64,000 nt of DNA from Haloprofundus halophilus (GCF_003439925.1 NZ_QQRR01000002.1:620001-684000), one strand, 5' to 3'; counted from the first letter of the stretch, positions 8,225 to 17,089 are shown. Numbers and translations: made by a program. The notes: generated from the letters alone by a model not told the origin.

Positions 8225-8586
8225 TGGACGCGGCGTACGTGTTCCGGGTTCGGTTCCGACTCGAGCCGTCGGCAGTCACGGCCGCGCCCGACGAGTTCGA
8301 GACGGTCGTCCGCAAACCCGCCTCCGCACCGGGCGACGACGACTGGCTGTTCTTCTTTCACAACTTGTGGCGCGGCGACGTCAACGACGACCGACACGCC
8401 CGCTCGCTCGCCGAGTCGTGGCTCTCGGTTCCCGTCGTCGACGTCAGCTTCAGCGAACTCGACACCGACGGGGCGTACCTCGACGCGCTGAAGCGCGAGA
8501 TCGCCGCCGACCTCGGGCGATTCAACGCCGACAACGTGAGCGAAGTCCTGCACAAGTATCTCGGCAGTTCGATTCGCGTCCGGTGA
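8224..8586 (+). CDS. LWR-salt family protein
   Basis: 120 residues, acidic, soluble. The motif HNLWRGDVND in the middle is the hallmark of the haloarchaeal LWR-salt family, whose function is not known. The N-terminus (AYVFRVRFRLEP) and KREIAADLGRFNADNVSEVLHKYLGSSIRV look like a small alpha/beta domain. Its ATG overlaps the stop of the PCD gene by one base, so the two products are probably made together. That is the only functional hint. Confidence 0.8.
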   Translation: MDAAYVFRVRFRLEPSAVTAAPDEFETVVRKPASAPGDDDWLFFFHNLWRGDVNDDRHARSLAESWLSVPVVDVSFSELDTDGAYLDALKREIAADLGRFNADNVSEVLHKYLGSSIRVR

Positions 8587-8620
8587 GCGGCCGCCAACGA
8601 CAGCACACGCCGTCGGTCAT

Positions 8621-8715
8621 CGTTGCCGCCGTCGACCGTCGTTACCGCCGTTGACCGTCATTGTCGTCGTTGACCGTCGTTGCCGCCATCGACCGCCGTT
8701 GCCGCCTCGTTGCTG
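8621..8715. repeat. 19-bp imperfect tandem repeat, four to five copies
   Basis: Four consecutive 19-base units start at 8621, 8640, 8659 and 8678, with a degenerate fifth from 8697; consensus CGTTGCCGCCGTYGACCGT. They fill the non-coding space between the LWR-salt gene and the HAD gene. No protein-coding or structural-RNA role is apparent. Confidence 0.75.
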
Positions 8716-8803
8716 TCGGACTTCGGTTCGAACCGAACGTTCGAGAGGTGGTGACGCTCGCCGGAACCGTTTTATCCGCGAATCGGGTAGATAATCGTCT
8801 GAT

Positions 8804-9439
8804 ATGGGCACCGACGTCTACGACTTCTGGCTGTTCGACCTCGACGGAACGCTCATCGACGCCGACTGGGGGTACACGCGACGGACGTTCGACCGGGTCG
8901 GCGAGCGTCTCGGCCGGACGTTCTCCGACCGAGAAGCGGAGATTCTGTGGCACGGCCTCGGGGGTGCGCGCGACGCACAGCTCCGCGAGTGGGGCATCGA
9001 CCCGGCGGAGTTTTGGCCCGCGTTCCACGCCGTCGAAGACCCGCAGGCCCGCGCGGAGGCGACGTACCTCCACCCGGACGCGGCGTTCGTCGCCGACCTC
9101 GACGCGCCGGTCGGACTGGTGACGCACTGTCAGCAGTTTCTCGCCGACCCGGTGCTGGAGCGACTCGACATCCGCGACTGGTTCGACGCCGTCGTCTGCT
9201 GTACCGACGACACCGGCTGGAAACCCGACCCCGGCCCGGTGACGCACGCGATGTCTGAACTCGGCGTCGGCGAGTCCGACCGCGGCGTCCTCGCCGGCGA
9301 CGGCGCCAACGACGTGGGCGCGGCCTGGAACGCCGGCCTCGACGGGATTCACGTCGAGCGACACGACCCCGAGCGTCGCGGCCAGTGCGTGCTCGCCGAC
9401 CGTCGCATCCGCTCGTTCGAGGAACTGTCGGGGAAGTAG
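8804..9439 (+). CDS. HAD-superfamily hydrolase (phosphoglycolate-phosphatase-like)
   Basis: 211 residues. Motif I is FDLDGTLID with the nucleophile Asp near residue 11; motif II region is GLVTHCQQF; motif III Lys is in GWKPDPGPV; motif IV is LAGDGANDVGAA. The inserted four-helix cap between motifs I and II makes it subclass I, like phosphoglycolate phosphatase and related house-cleaning phosphatases. Substrate cannot be read from sequence. A TATA-like GTTTTATCC about 30 bases before the ATG supports this start and a separate promoter. Confidence 0.85.
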   Translation: MGTDVYDFWLFDLDGTLIDADWGYTRRTFDRVGERLGRTFSDREAEILWHGLGGARDAQLREWGIDPAEFWPAFHAVEDPQARAEATYLHPDAAFVADLDAPVGLVTHCQQFLADPVLERLDIRDWFDAVVCCTDDTGWKPDPGPVTHAMSELGVGESDRGVLAGDGANDVGAAWNAGLDGIHVERHDPERRGQCVLADRRIRSFEELSGK

Positions 9440-9450
9440 ACCGGCCCTGA

Positions 9451-10098
9451 TTACTGCGGGCGGACGAGAACGCGCCCGTCGCAGAACAGCGCGAACACGA
9501 GGCCCCGGTACGAGAATCGGACGGACACCGACTCGTGGTGGCTCCCGTCGGCGGCGGGTCCGAGCAGCCCTTCGAGCGCGTCGGGGTCGACGGCTTCGAA
9601 CAGCGGCGCGCCCTCCGTCGCGGCCACGCCGCTGTACGTCTCCAGTGCGGAGGCGATGGTCGTCACCAACTCCTGGGTTCCGTCCCAGTCGTGGTGTGCG
9701 AGTAGTTCCCAGCCGTCGTCGGCCAGGAGCAGCGACTCGTCGACGACGCGTTCGAGGCGTTCGAAACTCTCGACGCCGGCCTTCTGTACGTAGCCGCTCG
9801 CGTCGGTCCGCCGCGCTTCGTCGAGAATCGCGGCGTTGGACTTGCCCGAGAACAACACCAGCGGTAGCGACGCGTCCCTCTCGCGGACGACCGAGGCGAA
9901 CAGCCGCCCGTCTGGAAGCGTCACCGAGTCGCTGACGACACAGTCGAACTCGCCGTCTTCGAGCAGCTCCAATCCCTCCTCACCGCTCTCCGCGTTCGTC
10001 AGTTCGAGCCGGTCTCCCTCCGGGTCGAGCAAACGGTTCGTGAGCTCCGTGACGTCCGGGTCGTCGTCGACGTGAAGAACCCTCGCCCTGTTTGACAT
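9451..10098 (-). CDS. Response regulator: receiver domain plus HalOD1 output domain
   Basis: 215 residues. The N-terminal receiver starts VLHVDDDPDVTELTNR (acidic pocket) with the phospho-acceptor Asp in FDCVVSDSVTLPDG; the Lys of the active site is in SGYVQKAG. The C-terminal ~90 residues beginning HHDWDGTQELVTTIASAL match HalOD1, a haloarchaeal output domain of unknown activity. No cognate histidine kinase is adjacent. The ATG at 10098 lies about 27 bases from a TATA-like element on the minus strand (around 10124-10132), with an imperfect inverted repeat just upstream of it. Confidence 0.85.
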   Translation of the reverse strand: MSNRARVLHVDDDPDVTELTNRLLDPEGDRLELTNAESGEEGLELLEDGEFDCVVSDSVTLPDGRLFASVVRERDASLPLVLFSGKSNAAILDEARRTDASGYVQKAGVESFERLERVVDESLLLADDGWELLAHHDWDGTQELVTTIASALETYSGVAATEGAPLFEAVDPDALEGLLGPAADGSHHESVSVRFSYRGLVFALFCDGRVLVRPQ

Positions 10099-10217
10099 AG
10101 CCCGCCTTTTCGGGAGTGAGCTGAAATACGTTTCTGCTATTCTCACTGTGTGAATAACTAACCTGTTTTGATATGTGAGGGTACGACGCGGAAAACTACC
10201 CCGCGACGCGCCCGTGG

Positions 10218-12107
10218 CTACGACATCTCGTAGCCGGAGAGAGCGTCCGTACGGTCGTCCGTTTCGTCGAGGACCGCTCGGAAGGCGTCGACGCTCGGCT
10301 TCCCCGTTCGCTCGGGGTTGGCGCGGACGCGAACGTCCTGCCACCCCAGCGAGACGAACCCGAGACCGAGTCGGTCGGCGGTCGTCCGCAACCCGACACC
10401 GGCGTCGGCGTCGCCGGCGAGCACGCGTCGGGCCGGGCTCTCGGAGGCCTTCACCGAACGGTCGAAGCCGTCGATCTCGGAGACGAGGTCGCGACGCGAG
10501 ACGCCGCGTTCGTCGGCGAGGTCGGCGACCTGGTCGCCCAAACTGGCTCGGAGTCCGGAGTTCGAGTCCCGGTTGACGAACCGGAGGTCGTCGTCGACGA
10601 GCGACGAGACGCCGGTGACGCCCGCGGGGTTGCCGTCGGGGACGACGAGTCCCCACTCGCGTCGCCAGCCGCCGAGGTCGACGGAGTCGACGTCTCGGTC
10701 GTCCGGACCGGCGACGACGGCGACGTCCGGGACGCCGTCGCGGAGGCGTCGAAGCCCCTCCCGACTCCCGACCGGGAGATACCGCGGCGCGCCGAGGCGG
10801 TCGAGTAGACGGTTCAAAAGCGGGTCGTCCTCGCCGACGCCGAGAAGCGACGGCGGGCGCACGTCCGGCGAGAACAGCATCACGTCGACCGCCTCACCTT
10901 CGCCGAGATACTCGGTGTCGGGGTGGACTTCGACGATGCCGTCGGCCTCGACGAGGCTCGTCGTCGCGCCGCTACCTTTGTCGACGGGGTAGACGAGCGT
11001 CTCGCCGGCCTCGTCCTCCAACAGGCCGACCGGCATCAGTCGCATCCGCCCCTCGCCGTACCGCTCGCGGACGGCCATCTTCCCGCTCACCGTCGCCGTC
11101 TGCGGTTCCGGGACGCCCGCCGCGCGGCGAACCGCGGGCGCGACGAACGTCCGGAAGATGGTGAGCGCCGAGACGGGGTAGCCGGGGAGGCCGACGTAGG
11201 CGCTGTCGTCCAACCGCCCGACGAGCATCGGTTTCCCGGGTTTGACCGCGACGCCGTGGAGCAACAGTTCGCCCCTGTCCTCGATGACGCGGTAGATGAC
11301 GTCGACCGCAGACGCCGAGGTCGACCCCGACGAGAGCACCAAATCGCACTCCTCGGAGGCCCGCAGGAGCAACCGCTCCATCTCGTCGTAGTCGTCGCCG
11401 GCGTGCGGGTAGAGCACGGCCTCGCCGCCGGCCTCCTCGACGCCCGCGGCGATGGTGTAGCTGTTCACGTCGTAAATCTGGCCGCGGGCGCTCTGCAGCG
11501 TCTCACCCGGTCGAACCAGTTCGTCGCCGGTCGAGACGATTCCCACTCGGGGACGGCCGCGGACGGGGACCTCGTCTCGACCGAGCGCCGACAGCAGACC
11601 GATTTCGCGCGGCGTCAGGAGCGTCCCCGGGCCGAGCGCCCGCGCGCCGGCGGCGATGTCCGCCCCGGCGAACATCACGCTGTCGCCGGGGGCGACGGCG
11701 GTTCGAATCTCGATCTCGTTCTCCCCCCGCTCCTCCGTCCGCTCGACGATGACGACGGCGTCCGCGCCCGGCGGCATCACGGCACCGGTCGATATCTCGG
11801 CGCAGGTCCCCGGTTCGACGGTCACGTCCGGTTCCGCGCCCGCGTGGACTTCGCCTACGAGTTCGAGCGTCTCGGGGTCGGCCTCGTCCGCGCCGAAGGT
11901 GTCCTTCGCGCGGACCGCGTAGCCGTCCATCGACGCCCGGTCGAAGCCGGGGACGTCGAGTTCGGCGTCGACGCGCGCTGCGAGTACACGTCCGCGCGCC
12001 TCCGCGAGCGGGACCGACTCCGGTTCGGGTTCGAGGTCTAAAGAGGCGATGGCGGCGTGGGCTTCCTCGGGCTCTGCGAGGTCGCGGAACTCCTTGCGTT
12101 CTGTCAT
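10218..12107 (-). CDS. moeA: Molybdopterin molybdotransferase MoeA fused to a periplasmic-binding-protein-like domain
   Basis: 629 residues. Residues ~1-400 are MoeA: DVPGFDRASMDGYAVRA, EISTGAVMPPGADAVV, VGIVSTGDELV, LVLSSGSTSASAVD and VGLPGYPVSAL. MoeA inserts molybdate or tungstate into adenylated molybdopterin. The C-terminal ~210 residues, from about LLNRLLDRLGAPRYLPVGS, resemble the LysR/PBP substrate-binding fold, a fusion seen in archaeal MoeA proteins; it may sense or bring the oxyanion, but that is inference. It follows a second moeA on the same strand after 79 bases. Confidence 0.93.
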   Translation of the reverse strand: MTERKEFRDLAEPEEAHAAIASLDLEPEPESVPLAEARGRVLAARVDAELDVPGFDRASMDGYAVRAKDTFGADEADPETLELVGEVHAGAEPDVTVEPGTCAEISTGAVMPPGADAVVIVERTEERGENEIEIRTAVAPGDSVMFAGADIAAGARALGPGTLLTPREIGLLSALGRDEVPVRGRPRVGIVSTGDELVRPGETLQSARGQIYDVNSYTIAAGVEEAGGEAVLYPHAGDDYDEMERLLLRASEECDLVLSSGSTSASAVDVIYRVIEDRGELLLHGVAVKPGKPMLVGRLDDSAYVGLPGYPVSALTIFRTFVAPAVRRAAGVPEPQTATVSGKMAVRERYGEGRMRLMPVGLLEDEAGETLVYPVDKGSGATTSLVEADGIVEVHPDTEYLGEGEAVDVMLFSPDVRPPSLLGVGEDDPLLNRLLDRLGAPRYLPVGSREGLRRLRDGVPDVAVVAGPDDRDVDSVDLGGWRREWGLVVPDGNPAGVTGVSSLVDDDLRFVNRDSNSGLRASLGDQVADLADERGVSRRDLVSEIDGFDRSVKASESPARRVLAGDADAGVGLRTTADRLGLGFVSLGWQDVRVRANPERTGKPSVDAFRAVLDETDDRTDALSGYEMS

Positions 12108-12186
12108 GCGAGCTCACCTCGCAGGACAGAGCTCGGAAGTCGCAGCCCGCGCACCGAAGGGAGCAGGAACGTCTTCCGGTGTCCGC

Positions 12187-13443
12187 TCACGCCGACCACT
12201 CCCAGTTCTCGACGGCGACGGTCGCACCCGCTTCGAGCCCTTCGCGCTCCTCGGGGACGACGACCCAGCCGTCGGCGAGCGCGACGCTCGAGAGGATTCC
12301 CGACCCGCTGGCGCGCGTCGGCGTCGCTTCGAGGCCCTCCCCGTCGTCGCTCGTCTCCGTGCGGACGCGAGCGAACGTCCGAACACCGGGTTCGCTCGGA
12401 ACCTTCCGAGCGAGCGTCGCCTCCCGGGTCGGGAAGGGGTCGTCGGGTAGGTGACCCGCGCGTTTGACCGCCGGGCGGAGGAACTGGACGGCGTTGATGA
12501 CGCAGGCGACGGGGTAACCGGGGAGCATCACGACCGCCGTGCCGTCGACCGCACCGAGCGCGACGGGATGCCCGGGTTTCAGCGCGACGCCGTGGACGAA
12601 CACCTCGCCGAGGTCGTCGACGACTTCGTACGTCAGGTCGCGTTCGCCGACCGACGAGCCGCCCGTGGTCACCACCACGTCGTGGTCGAGGTTCGACTCG
12701 ACGGCCTCGCGGAGCGCGGCCTCGTCGTCGGTCACCACGTCGCGATAGCTGGCGTCGCCGCCCCACCGCTCGACGAGTTTCGAGACGGTGAGCCCGTTGG
12801 TCTCGACGACCTGTCCGGGTTCGGGGTCGCGCTGGACGAGCTCCTCGCCCGTCGGAATCACGGCGACCCGAGGCCGCTCGTACGTTTCGACTTCGCGGAC
12901 GCCCACCGACTTCAGGAGGCCGAGGTCCGACGGTCGGAGTCGGTGGCCGGTGTCGTACAGCGACTGGCCCTCCGCGACGTCCTCGTCGGCGTCGCCGACG
13001 TTCTCGCCCTCCGCGAGGGCGTCGAACACCTCGACTTCGTCGCCGACCCGCTCGGTCTGTTCGACCATCACGACGGCGTCGGCACCGTCGGGCAGTTCGC
13101 TTCCGGTGTGGACGCGGACGGCCTCGCCGGGGTTCACGGGCGTCTCGTCGCTTTCGTCGCCCCCGTCGTCGGCTGCGACGAGTCGGAGGACGGTGGGTGA
13201 GCGCCCGGACGCGCCGAAAGTATCCTCGGCGCGGACCGCGTAGCCGTCCATCGCCGCGCGGTCGTAGCCGGGGACGTCGCGGGCGGCGGTGACCGTCTCG
13301 GCCAGCGCTCGGCCGTCGGCCGCTTCGAGCGCCAACCGCTCGGTTCGCTCGTGCGGGGAGACTGCCGCGAGCAGTCGCTCGCGGGCGTCGGCGACGCGCG
13401 TCCGGTCTTTGAATCCGGCGCGCCGCAGGTCGTCGTGGCTCAT
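12187..13443 (-). CDS. moeA: Molybdopterin molybdotransferase MoeA, stand-alone
   Basis: 418 residues, the normal MoeA length without a fused domain. It has DVPGYDRAAMDGYAVRA, TGSELPDGADAVVMVEQ, VAVIPTGEELV, VVTTGGSSVGERD and VMLPGYPVACV. Its GGSSVG motif is canonical, whereas the fused paralogue has SSGSTSAS, so the two have diverged at the cofactor site. Organisms with several MoeA copies may separate Mo from W, or different enzyme targets; which applies here cannot be seen. Head of a two-gene moeA cluster. Confidence 0.93.
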   Translation of the reverse strand: MSHDDLRRAGFKDRTRVADARERLLAAVSPHERTERLALEAADGRALAETVTAARDVPGYDRAAMDGYAVRAEDTFGASGRSPTVLRLVAADDGGDESDETPVNPGEAVRVHTGSELPDGADAVVMVEQTERVGDEVEVFDALAEGENVGDADEDVAEGQSLYDTGHRLRPSDLGLLKSVGVREVETYERPRVAVIPTGEELVQRDPEPGQVVETNGLTVSKLVERWGGDASYRDVVTDDEAALREAVESNLDHDVVVTTGGSSVGERDLTYEVVDDLGEVFVHGVALKPGHPVALGAVDGTAVVMLPGYPVACVINAVQFLRPAVKRAGHLPDDPFPTREATLARKVPSEPGVRTFARVRTETSDDGEGLEATPTRASGSGILSSVALADGWVVVPEEREGLEAGATVAVENWEWSA

Positions 13444-13599
13444 ACGCCTCGTTGTAACCGGGGGGACAAAAGCCTCAACCTACGGGCGGTCGACGCGCCT
13501 CGCCCGCTCGTCGAGCGTCAGCGGCGAGCCAGCGCCGTTCGCCGCGTCCCCGGGGGTTCGACCGCCGGGTTTTTCGACCCCCGACCCGTAGCTACGTCC

Positions 13600-13965
13600 A
13601 TGTCAGCGCTGCGCGACTCGTTGCGGGAACTGCCCAAAGCGGTGTTCGCCGACCTGTTGGAGAGCGACGAGGCGTACCTGCTCGTCGTCGATTTACCCGG
13701 CGTGACCGCCGAGACGGCTGACGTGCGATTCGAGGACGGTCGTATCGTCATCGAGGCCCGACGCGAGAAGAGCCTCCCACAGGAGTTCCGCTACCTCCGA
13801 GAGGACCGGTCGCTGTTCCTCGACGCGGAGCTCCCCCTCCCGCCGGACGCCTCGGGCGACGGTGCCGAGGCGTCGATGGACCGCGGCGTTCTCGAACTCC
13901 GCCTCCCCAAGCGGACGGCCGCTCCCGAGCGGTCGATTCCGATAACGGACGACTCCGCGGAGTAG
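13600..13965 (+). CDS. Hsp20 / small heat-shock protein family
   Basis: 121 residues. An alpha-crystallin-like domain is recognisable: LLVVDLPGVTAETADVRFEDGRIVIEARRE, then FRYLREDRSLFLDAELPLPP and GVLELRLPKR. It is short and lacks a clear C-terminal IxI anchor, though RSIPIT near the end could serve. Its TAG stop is directly followed by the GTG of the UbiB-family gene with no spacing, so the two are coupled. Confidence 0.82.
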   Translation: MSALRDSLRELPKAVFADLLESDEAYLLVVDLPGVTAETADVRFEDGRIVIEARREKSLPQEFRYLREDRSLFLDAELPLPPDASGDGAEASMDRGVLELRLPKRTAAPERSIPITDDSAE

Positions 13966-15642
13966 GTGATCACACTGGTCAATCTGCGGGCATACTGGCG
14001 GTTCTTCGTCGTCTTTCGCCGATTCCTTCCGCTCATCGTCGCCTACACGAGAGACCGGAATCGGTTTCTCCTGTTCGGACGGTCACGGCAGGTCACAGCC
14101 GAGATGCAGGTCGAACGAGCGGAGGTGCTGCTCGACACGCTGTTGACGCTCGGGCCGACGTTCATCAAACTCGGACAACTGCTGTCGACGCGCCCGGACA
14201 TCCTCCCGCCCGCCTACATCGACGTGCTGTCGAGTCTGCAGGACGACGTGCCGCCCGCGCCGTGGGAGGAGTCCCGGGTCGTCATCGAGGACGAACTCGG
14301 GCCCGTCGACGAGGCGTTCGACGCCTTCGAGCGCGACTCCATCAGCGGCGCGAGCCTCGGACAGGTGTATCTCGCCGAGTACGAGGGCGAACGCGTCGCC
14401 GTCAAGGTTCGCCGTCCGGGTATCGAAGCTCTGGTCGACGCCGACCTCCGGGTCATCAAGTGGTCGATTCCGCTCGTCTCGCGGTTCGTCGGCGAGGGTC
14501 AGGCGTTCTCGCTCGACAGCCTCGCCGACGAGTTCGCCAAGACGATTCGAGAGGAGATGGACTACGGCCGCGAACGCGACATGCTCGTCCAGATCCGTTC
14601 GAACTTCGAGGAGAACCGCGACATCGTCATCCCGCGGCCGATAGACGACGTCTCGGGTCCGCGCGTGCTCACGATGGAGTACGAGCCGGGCGTGAAGATA
14701 AGCGACGTCGAGCGGCTCGACGAGATGGGTATCGACCGCCACGAGTTGGCGGTCAAGCTCCAGGAGATCTACCTCCAGATGATAATCGAAGACGGCGTCT
14801 TCCACGCCGACCCCCATCCCGGAAACCTGGCCGTCGACGAGACGGGGTCGATCATCTTCTACGACTTCGGGATGAGCGGCACGGTCGACGCGTACATCCA
14901 GGACAAGATCGTCGAGTTCTACGTCGCCGTCGCCAACCAGGACATCGACGGTATCCTCGATTCGCTCGTCGAGATGGGGACCCTCTCGCCGGAGGCCGAC
15001 CGCGAGGTGATGGCGAACGTGATGGAGCTGGCTATCGCCGACGTACGCGGCGAGAACATCGAACAGTACCGCGTCCAGCAGGTCATCCAGCAGGTCGAGG
15101 ACACCATCTACGAGTTCCCGCTTCGTCTCCCCCAAAATATGGCGCTGGTGCTCCGGGTCGCCACCGTCGTCGAGGGCGTCTGCGTGACGCTCGACCCCGA
15201 CTTCGACTTCATCGAGGTCGCGACCAACTACCTCTCGGAGACCGGCTATCGAGAGGAGACGGCCAAACAGCTGGTTCAGGACGCCGGGCGACAGCTGCAG
15301 CTGACCTCGGAGGCGCTCGTCACCGTCCCGCCGAAACTCGACCGCACGCTCGACCAACTCGAACGCGATAACGTCACCGTCAACGTCCGAATCGAGGACA
15401 AAAACGACGTGTTCGACCGCCTCTCCCGACGCATCGCCTACAGCCTCCTCTTCTCGGTCGGCTTGCTCTCGGCGTCGATTCTCTACTCGTTCGGCAACGA
15501 CTGGCGTTTCGCCGCCGCCGCCCTCGGCATCACCCTGCCGGTAGGGTTCCTGTTGTACCGGTCGCTGCGCAAGCGTCGCAAGGGAATTCGCGCTCGGCCG
15601 CAGTTCACCCGGCAGAGTATGCGCGAACGGCGCGGCGACTGA
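13966..15642 (+). CDS. ABC1/UbiB (ADCK) atypical kinase-like membrane protein
   Basis: 558 residues starting with GTG immediately after the Hsp20 stop. The family-specific KxGQ motif is FIKLGQLLSTRPDILPP; SGASLGQVYLAEYEGERVAVKVRRPG has the Ala-rich loop and ATP-binding Lys; FHADPHPGNL and IIFYDFGMSG are the catalytic and metal-binding loops. Two hydrophobic segments near the C-terminus (YSLLFSVGLLSASILYSF and FAAAALGITLPVGFLLY) anchor it. UbiB/ADCK proteins support isoprenoid quinone synthesis or lipid handling; menaquinone is the likely quinone in haloarchaea. Confidence 0.92.
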   Translation: MITLVNLRAYWRFFVVFRRFLPLIVAYTRDRNRFLLFGRSRQVTAEMQVERAEVLLDTLLTLGPTFIKLGQLLSTRPDILPPAYIDVLSSLQDDVPPAPWEESRVVIEDELGPVDEAFDAFERDSISGASLGQVYLAEYEGERVAVKVRRPGIEALVDADLRVIKWSIPLVSRFVGEGQAFSLDSLADEFAKTIREEMDYGRERDMLVQIRSNFEENRDIVIPRPIDDVSGPRVLTMEYEPGVKISDVERLDEMGIDRHELAVKLQEIYLQMIIEDGVFHADPHPGNLAVDETGSIIFYDFGMSGTVDAYIQDKIVEFYVAVANQDIDGILDSLVEMGTLSPEADREVMANVMELAIADVRGENIEQYRVQQVIQQVEDTIYEFPLRLPQNMALVLRVATVVEGVCVTLDPDFDFIEVATNYLSETGYREETAKQLVQDAGRQLQLTSEALVTVPPKLDRTLDQLERDNVTVNVRIEDKNDVFDRLSRRIAYSLLFSVGLLSASILYSFGNDWRFAAAALGITLPVGFLLYRSLRKRRKGIRARPQFTRQSMRERRGD

Positions 15643-15650
15643 GACGAGTG

Positions 15651-15758
15651 TCGTCGCGACCGGTCCGGGTTGACGACCGAACCGTATCGTCGCGGCCGGT
15701 CCGGGTTCACGACCGAACCGTATCGTCGCGACCGGTCCGGGTTCGCGGCCGAACTGTG
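15651..15758. repeat. 36-bp tandem repeat, three contiguous copies
   Basis: Units 15651-15686, 15687-15722 and 15723-15758 are near-identical in the first two and about 80% in the third. The core is CGACCGGTCCGGGTT followed by GACGACCGAACCGTA. They sit between the UbiB stop and the eIF5A promoter. There are no spacers, so this is not a CRISPR. Confidence 0.85.
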
Positions 15759-15828
15759 TCACGCGTTATCGTCGCCAAACCGCCTCTCGCGGCGAAGATA
15801 CCCGTCCTCACGATTCGTTTCCAAACCG

Positions 15829-15835
15829 TTTATAC
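15829..15835 (+). promoter_or_regulatory. TATA box of the eIF5A-agmatinase operon
   Basis: TTTATAC preceded by an A/C-rich BRE-like CCAAACCG, centred 27 bases before the ATG at 15859, a textbook haloarchaeal leaderless promoter. Confidence 0.75.
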
Positions 15836-15858
15836 CGGCGCCTCGGTAACTCCGTGGT

Positions 15859-16233
15859 ATGGCGAAACAGCAGAAACAGGTTCGCGAACTGCAGGAAGGC
15901 AGCTACGTCATGATGGACGGCGCCCCCTGTAAAATCAACCACTACAGCACCGCCAAGCCCGGTAAGCACGGCAGTGCGAAAGCCCGCGTCGAGGGCCGCG
16001 GCGTCTTCGACGGGAAGAAACGCAGTCTCAGCCAGCCTGTCGACGCGAAGGTCTGGGTCCCGATCATCGACCGGAAACAGGGTCAGGTCGTCTCCGTCAC
16101 CGGCGACGACGCGCAGGTGATGGACCTCGACACCTACGAGACGTTCACGATGCGCATCCCCGACGGCGAGGACTTCTCGCCGGAGAGCGAAATCGAGTAC
16201 CTCGAGTACGAAGGCAACCGAAAGGTCGTGTGA
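15859..16233 (+). CDS. eif5A: Translation factor aIF5A (hypusine-containing)
   Basis: 124 residues: an N-terminal SH3-like domain and a C-terminal OB fold. The hypusination loop is [12 protein letters not shown], with the modified lysine expected at Lys36. The factor relieves ribosome stalling and is essential in archaea. It is driven by a clear promoter and overlaps the next gene by one base (TGATG), which encodes an agmatinase-family protein proposed to act on the modified lysine. Confidence 0.97.
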   Translation: MAKQQKQVRELQEGSYVMMDGAPCKINHYSTAKPGKHGSAKARVEGRGVFDGKKRSLSQPVDAKVWVPIIDRKQGQVVSVTGDDAQVMDLDTYETFTMRIPDGEDFSPESEIEYLEYEGNRKVV

Positions 16234-17042
16234 TGTTCCCCGGGGCGACCGCCGAACGCAGTGACGCGAACTTCGTCATCGTCGGTGCGCCCCTGGACAT
16301 CTCCACGAGCTTTCAGCCAGGGGCCCGTTTCGGCCCCGACCGCATCAGGCGGTTCGCCGAAACGTTCGACGACTTCGACCGTCGAACCGACCAGTTCTTT
16401 TCGGACCTCTCGGTCCACGACGCGGGCGACCTCCACGCATGGAGCGACGTCGCCGAGTACGTCGAGTTCCTGAGCGGCGAACTCGGCGACGCGGTCCGCG
16501 ACGGCGCCGTGCCGATCACCCTCGGCGGCGAGCACACCGTCACCGCCGCGGGCGTCCGCGCCGTCGACCCGGACGTGTTCGTCTGTCTCGACGCCCACCT
16601 CGACCTCAGAAGCGAGTACGCCGGCGACGAGTGGAGCCACGCCTGCGTCACCAGACGCGTCCTCGACACCGCCGACGAGGCGGTCATCCTCGGGGCGCGA
16701 ACCGGCTCTCCCGAGGAGTGGGAGCGCGCAGAGAGCGACGACGTGACCGTCGTCGCACCCGAGGACGTCGCCGACTGGGAACCCGCGTTCGACGCCGACA
16801 CCTCCGTCTACCTGAGCGTCGACATCGACGGCGCGGATCCCGGTTTCGCGCCCGGAACGGGGACGATGGAACCGTTCGGACTGACGCCGCGCGAGATGCG
16901 CGACGTGGTTCGAGCGGTGGCTCCGGCCACCGACGGCTTCGACGTAGTCGAAGTGAACGACCGAGACGACGGCCAAGCCGCGTCGCTCGCCGGAAAACTG
17001 CTCAGAGAGTTCGTCTACGAGCACGCGGTGACGAGCGAGTAG
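16233..17042 (+). CDS. speB: Agmatinase/ureohydrolase family protein, linked to eIF5A
   Basis: 269 residues. Mn-binding motifs of the arginase/agmatinase fold are intact: LGGEHTVT, CLDAHLDLRSEY and SVDIDGADPGFAPGTG. The family cleaves a guanidino group, releasing urea. In haloarchaea, agmatine rather than spermidine has been proposed as aminobutyl donor for eIF5A, with an agmatinase homologue then removing urea from agmatinyl-lysine to leave deoxyhypusine. The TGATG overlap with eIF5A fits that role better than free putrescine synthesis, but both remain possible. Confidence 0.92.
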   Translation: MFPGATAERSDANFVIVGAPLDISTSFQPGARFGPDRIRRFAETFDDFDRRTDQFFSDLSVHDAGDLHAWSDVAEYVEFLSGELGDAVRDGAVPITLGGEHTVTAAGVRAVDPDVFVCLDAHLDLRSEYAGDEWSHACVTRRVLDTADEAVILGARTGSPEEWERAESDDVTVVAPEDVADWEPAFDADTSVYLSVDIDGADPGFAPGTGTMEPFGLTPREMRDVVRAVAPATDGFDVVEVNDRDDGQAASLAGKLLREFVYEHAVTSE

Positions 17043-17089
17043 CCGTCGCTCGCCCGTCGGTCTGTAGAAACGCGAGCGACGCCGCCGTC

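Noticed and set aside
15651-15758. 36-bp repeats considered as a CRISPR array
   Set aside because: The units abut with no spacers, differ from each other, and no cas genes are in the window.
14083-15762. Long open frame antisense to the UbiB gene
   Set aside because: High-GC haloarchaeal genes commonly leave an open antisense frame; UbiB motifs are unambiguous on the plus strand and the antisense product has no recognisable motif.
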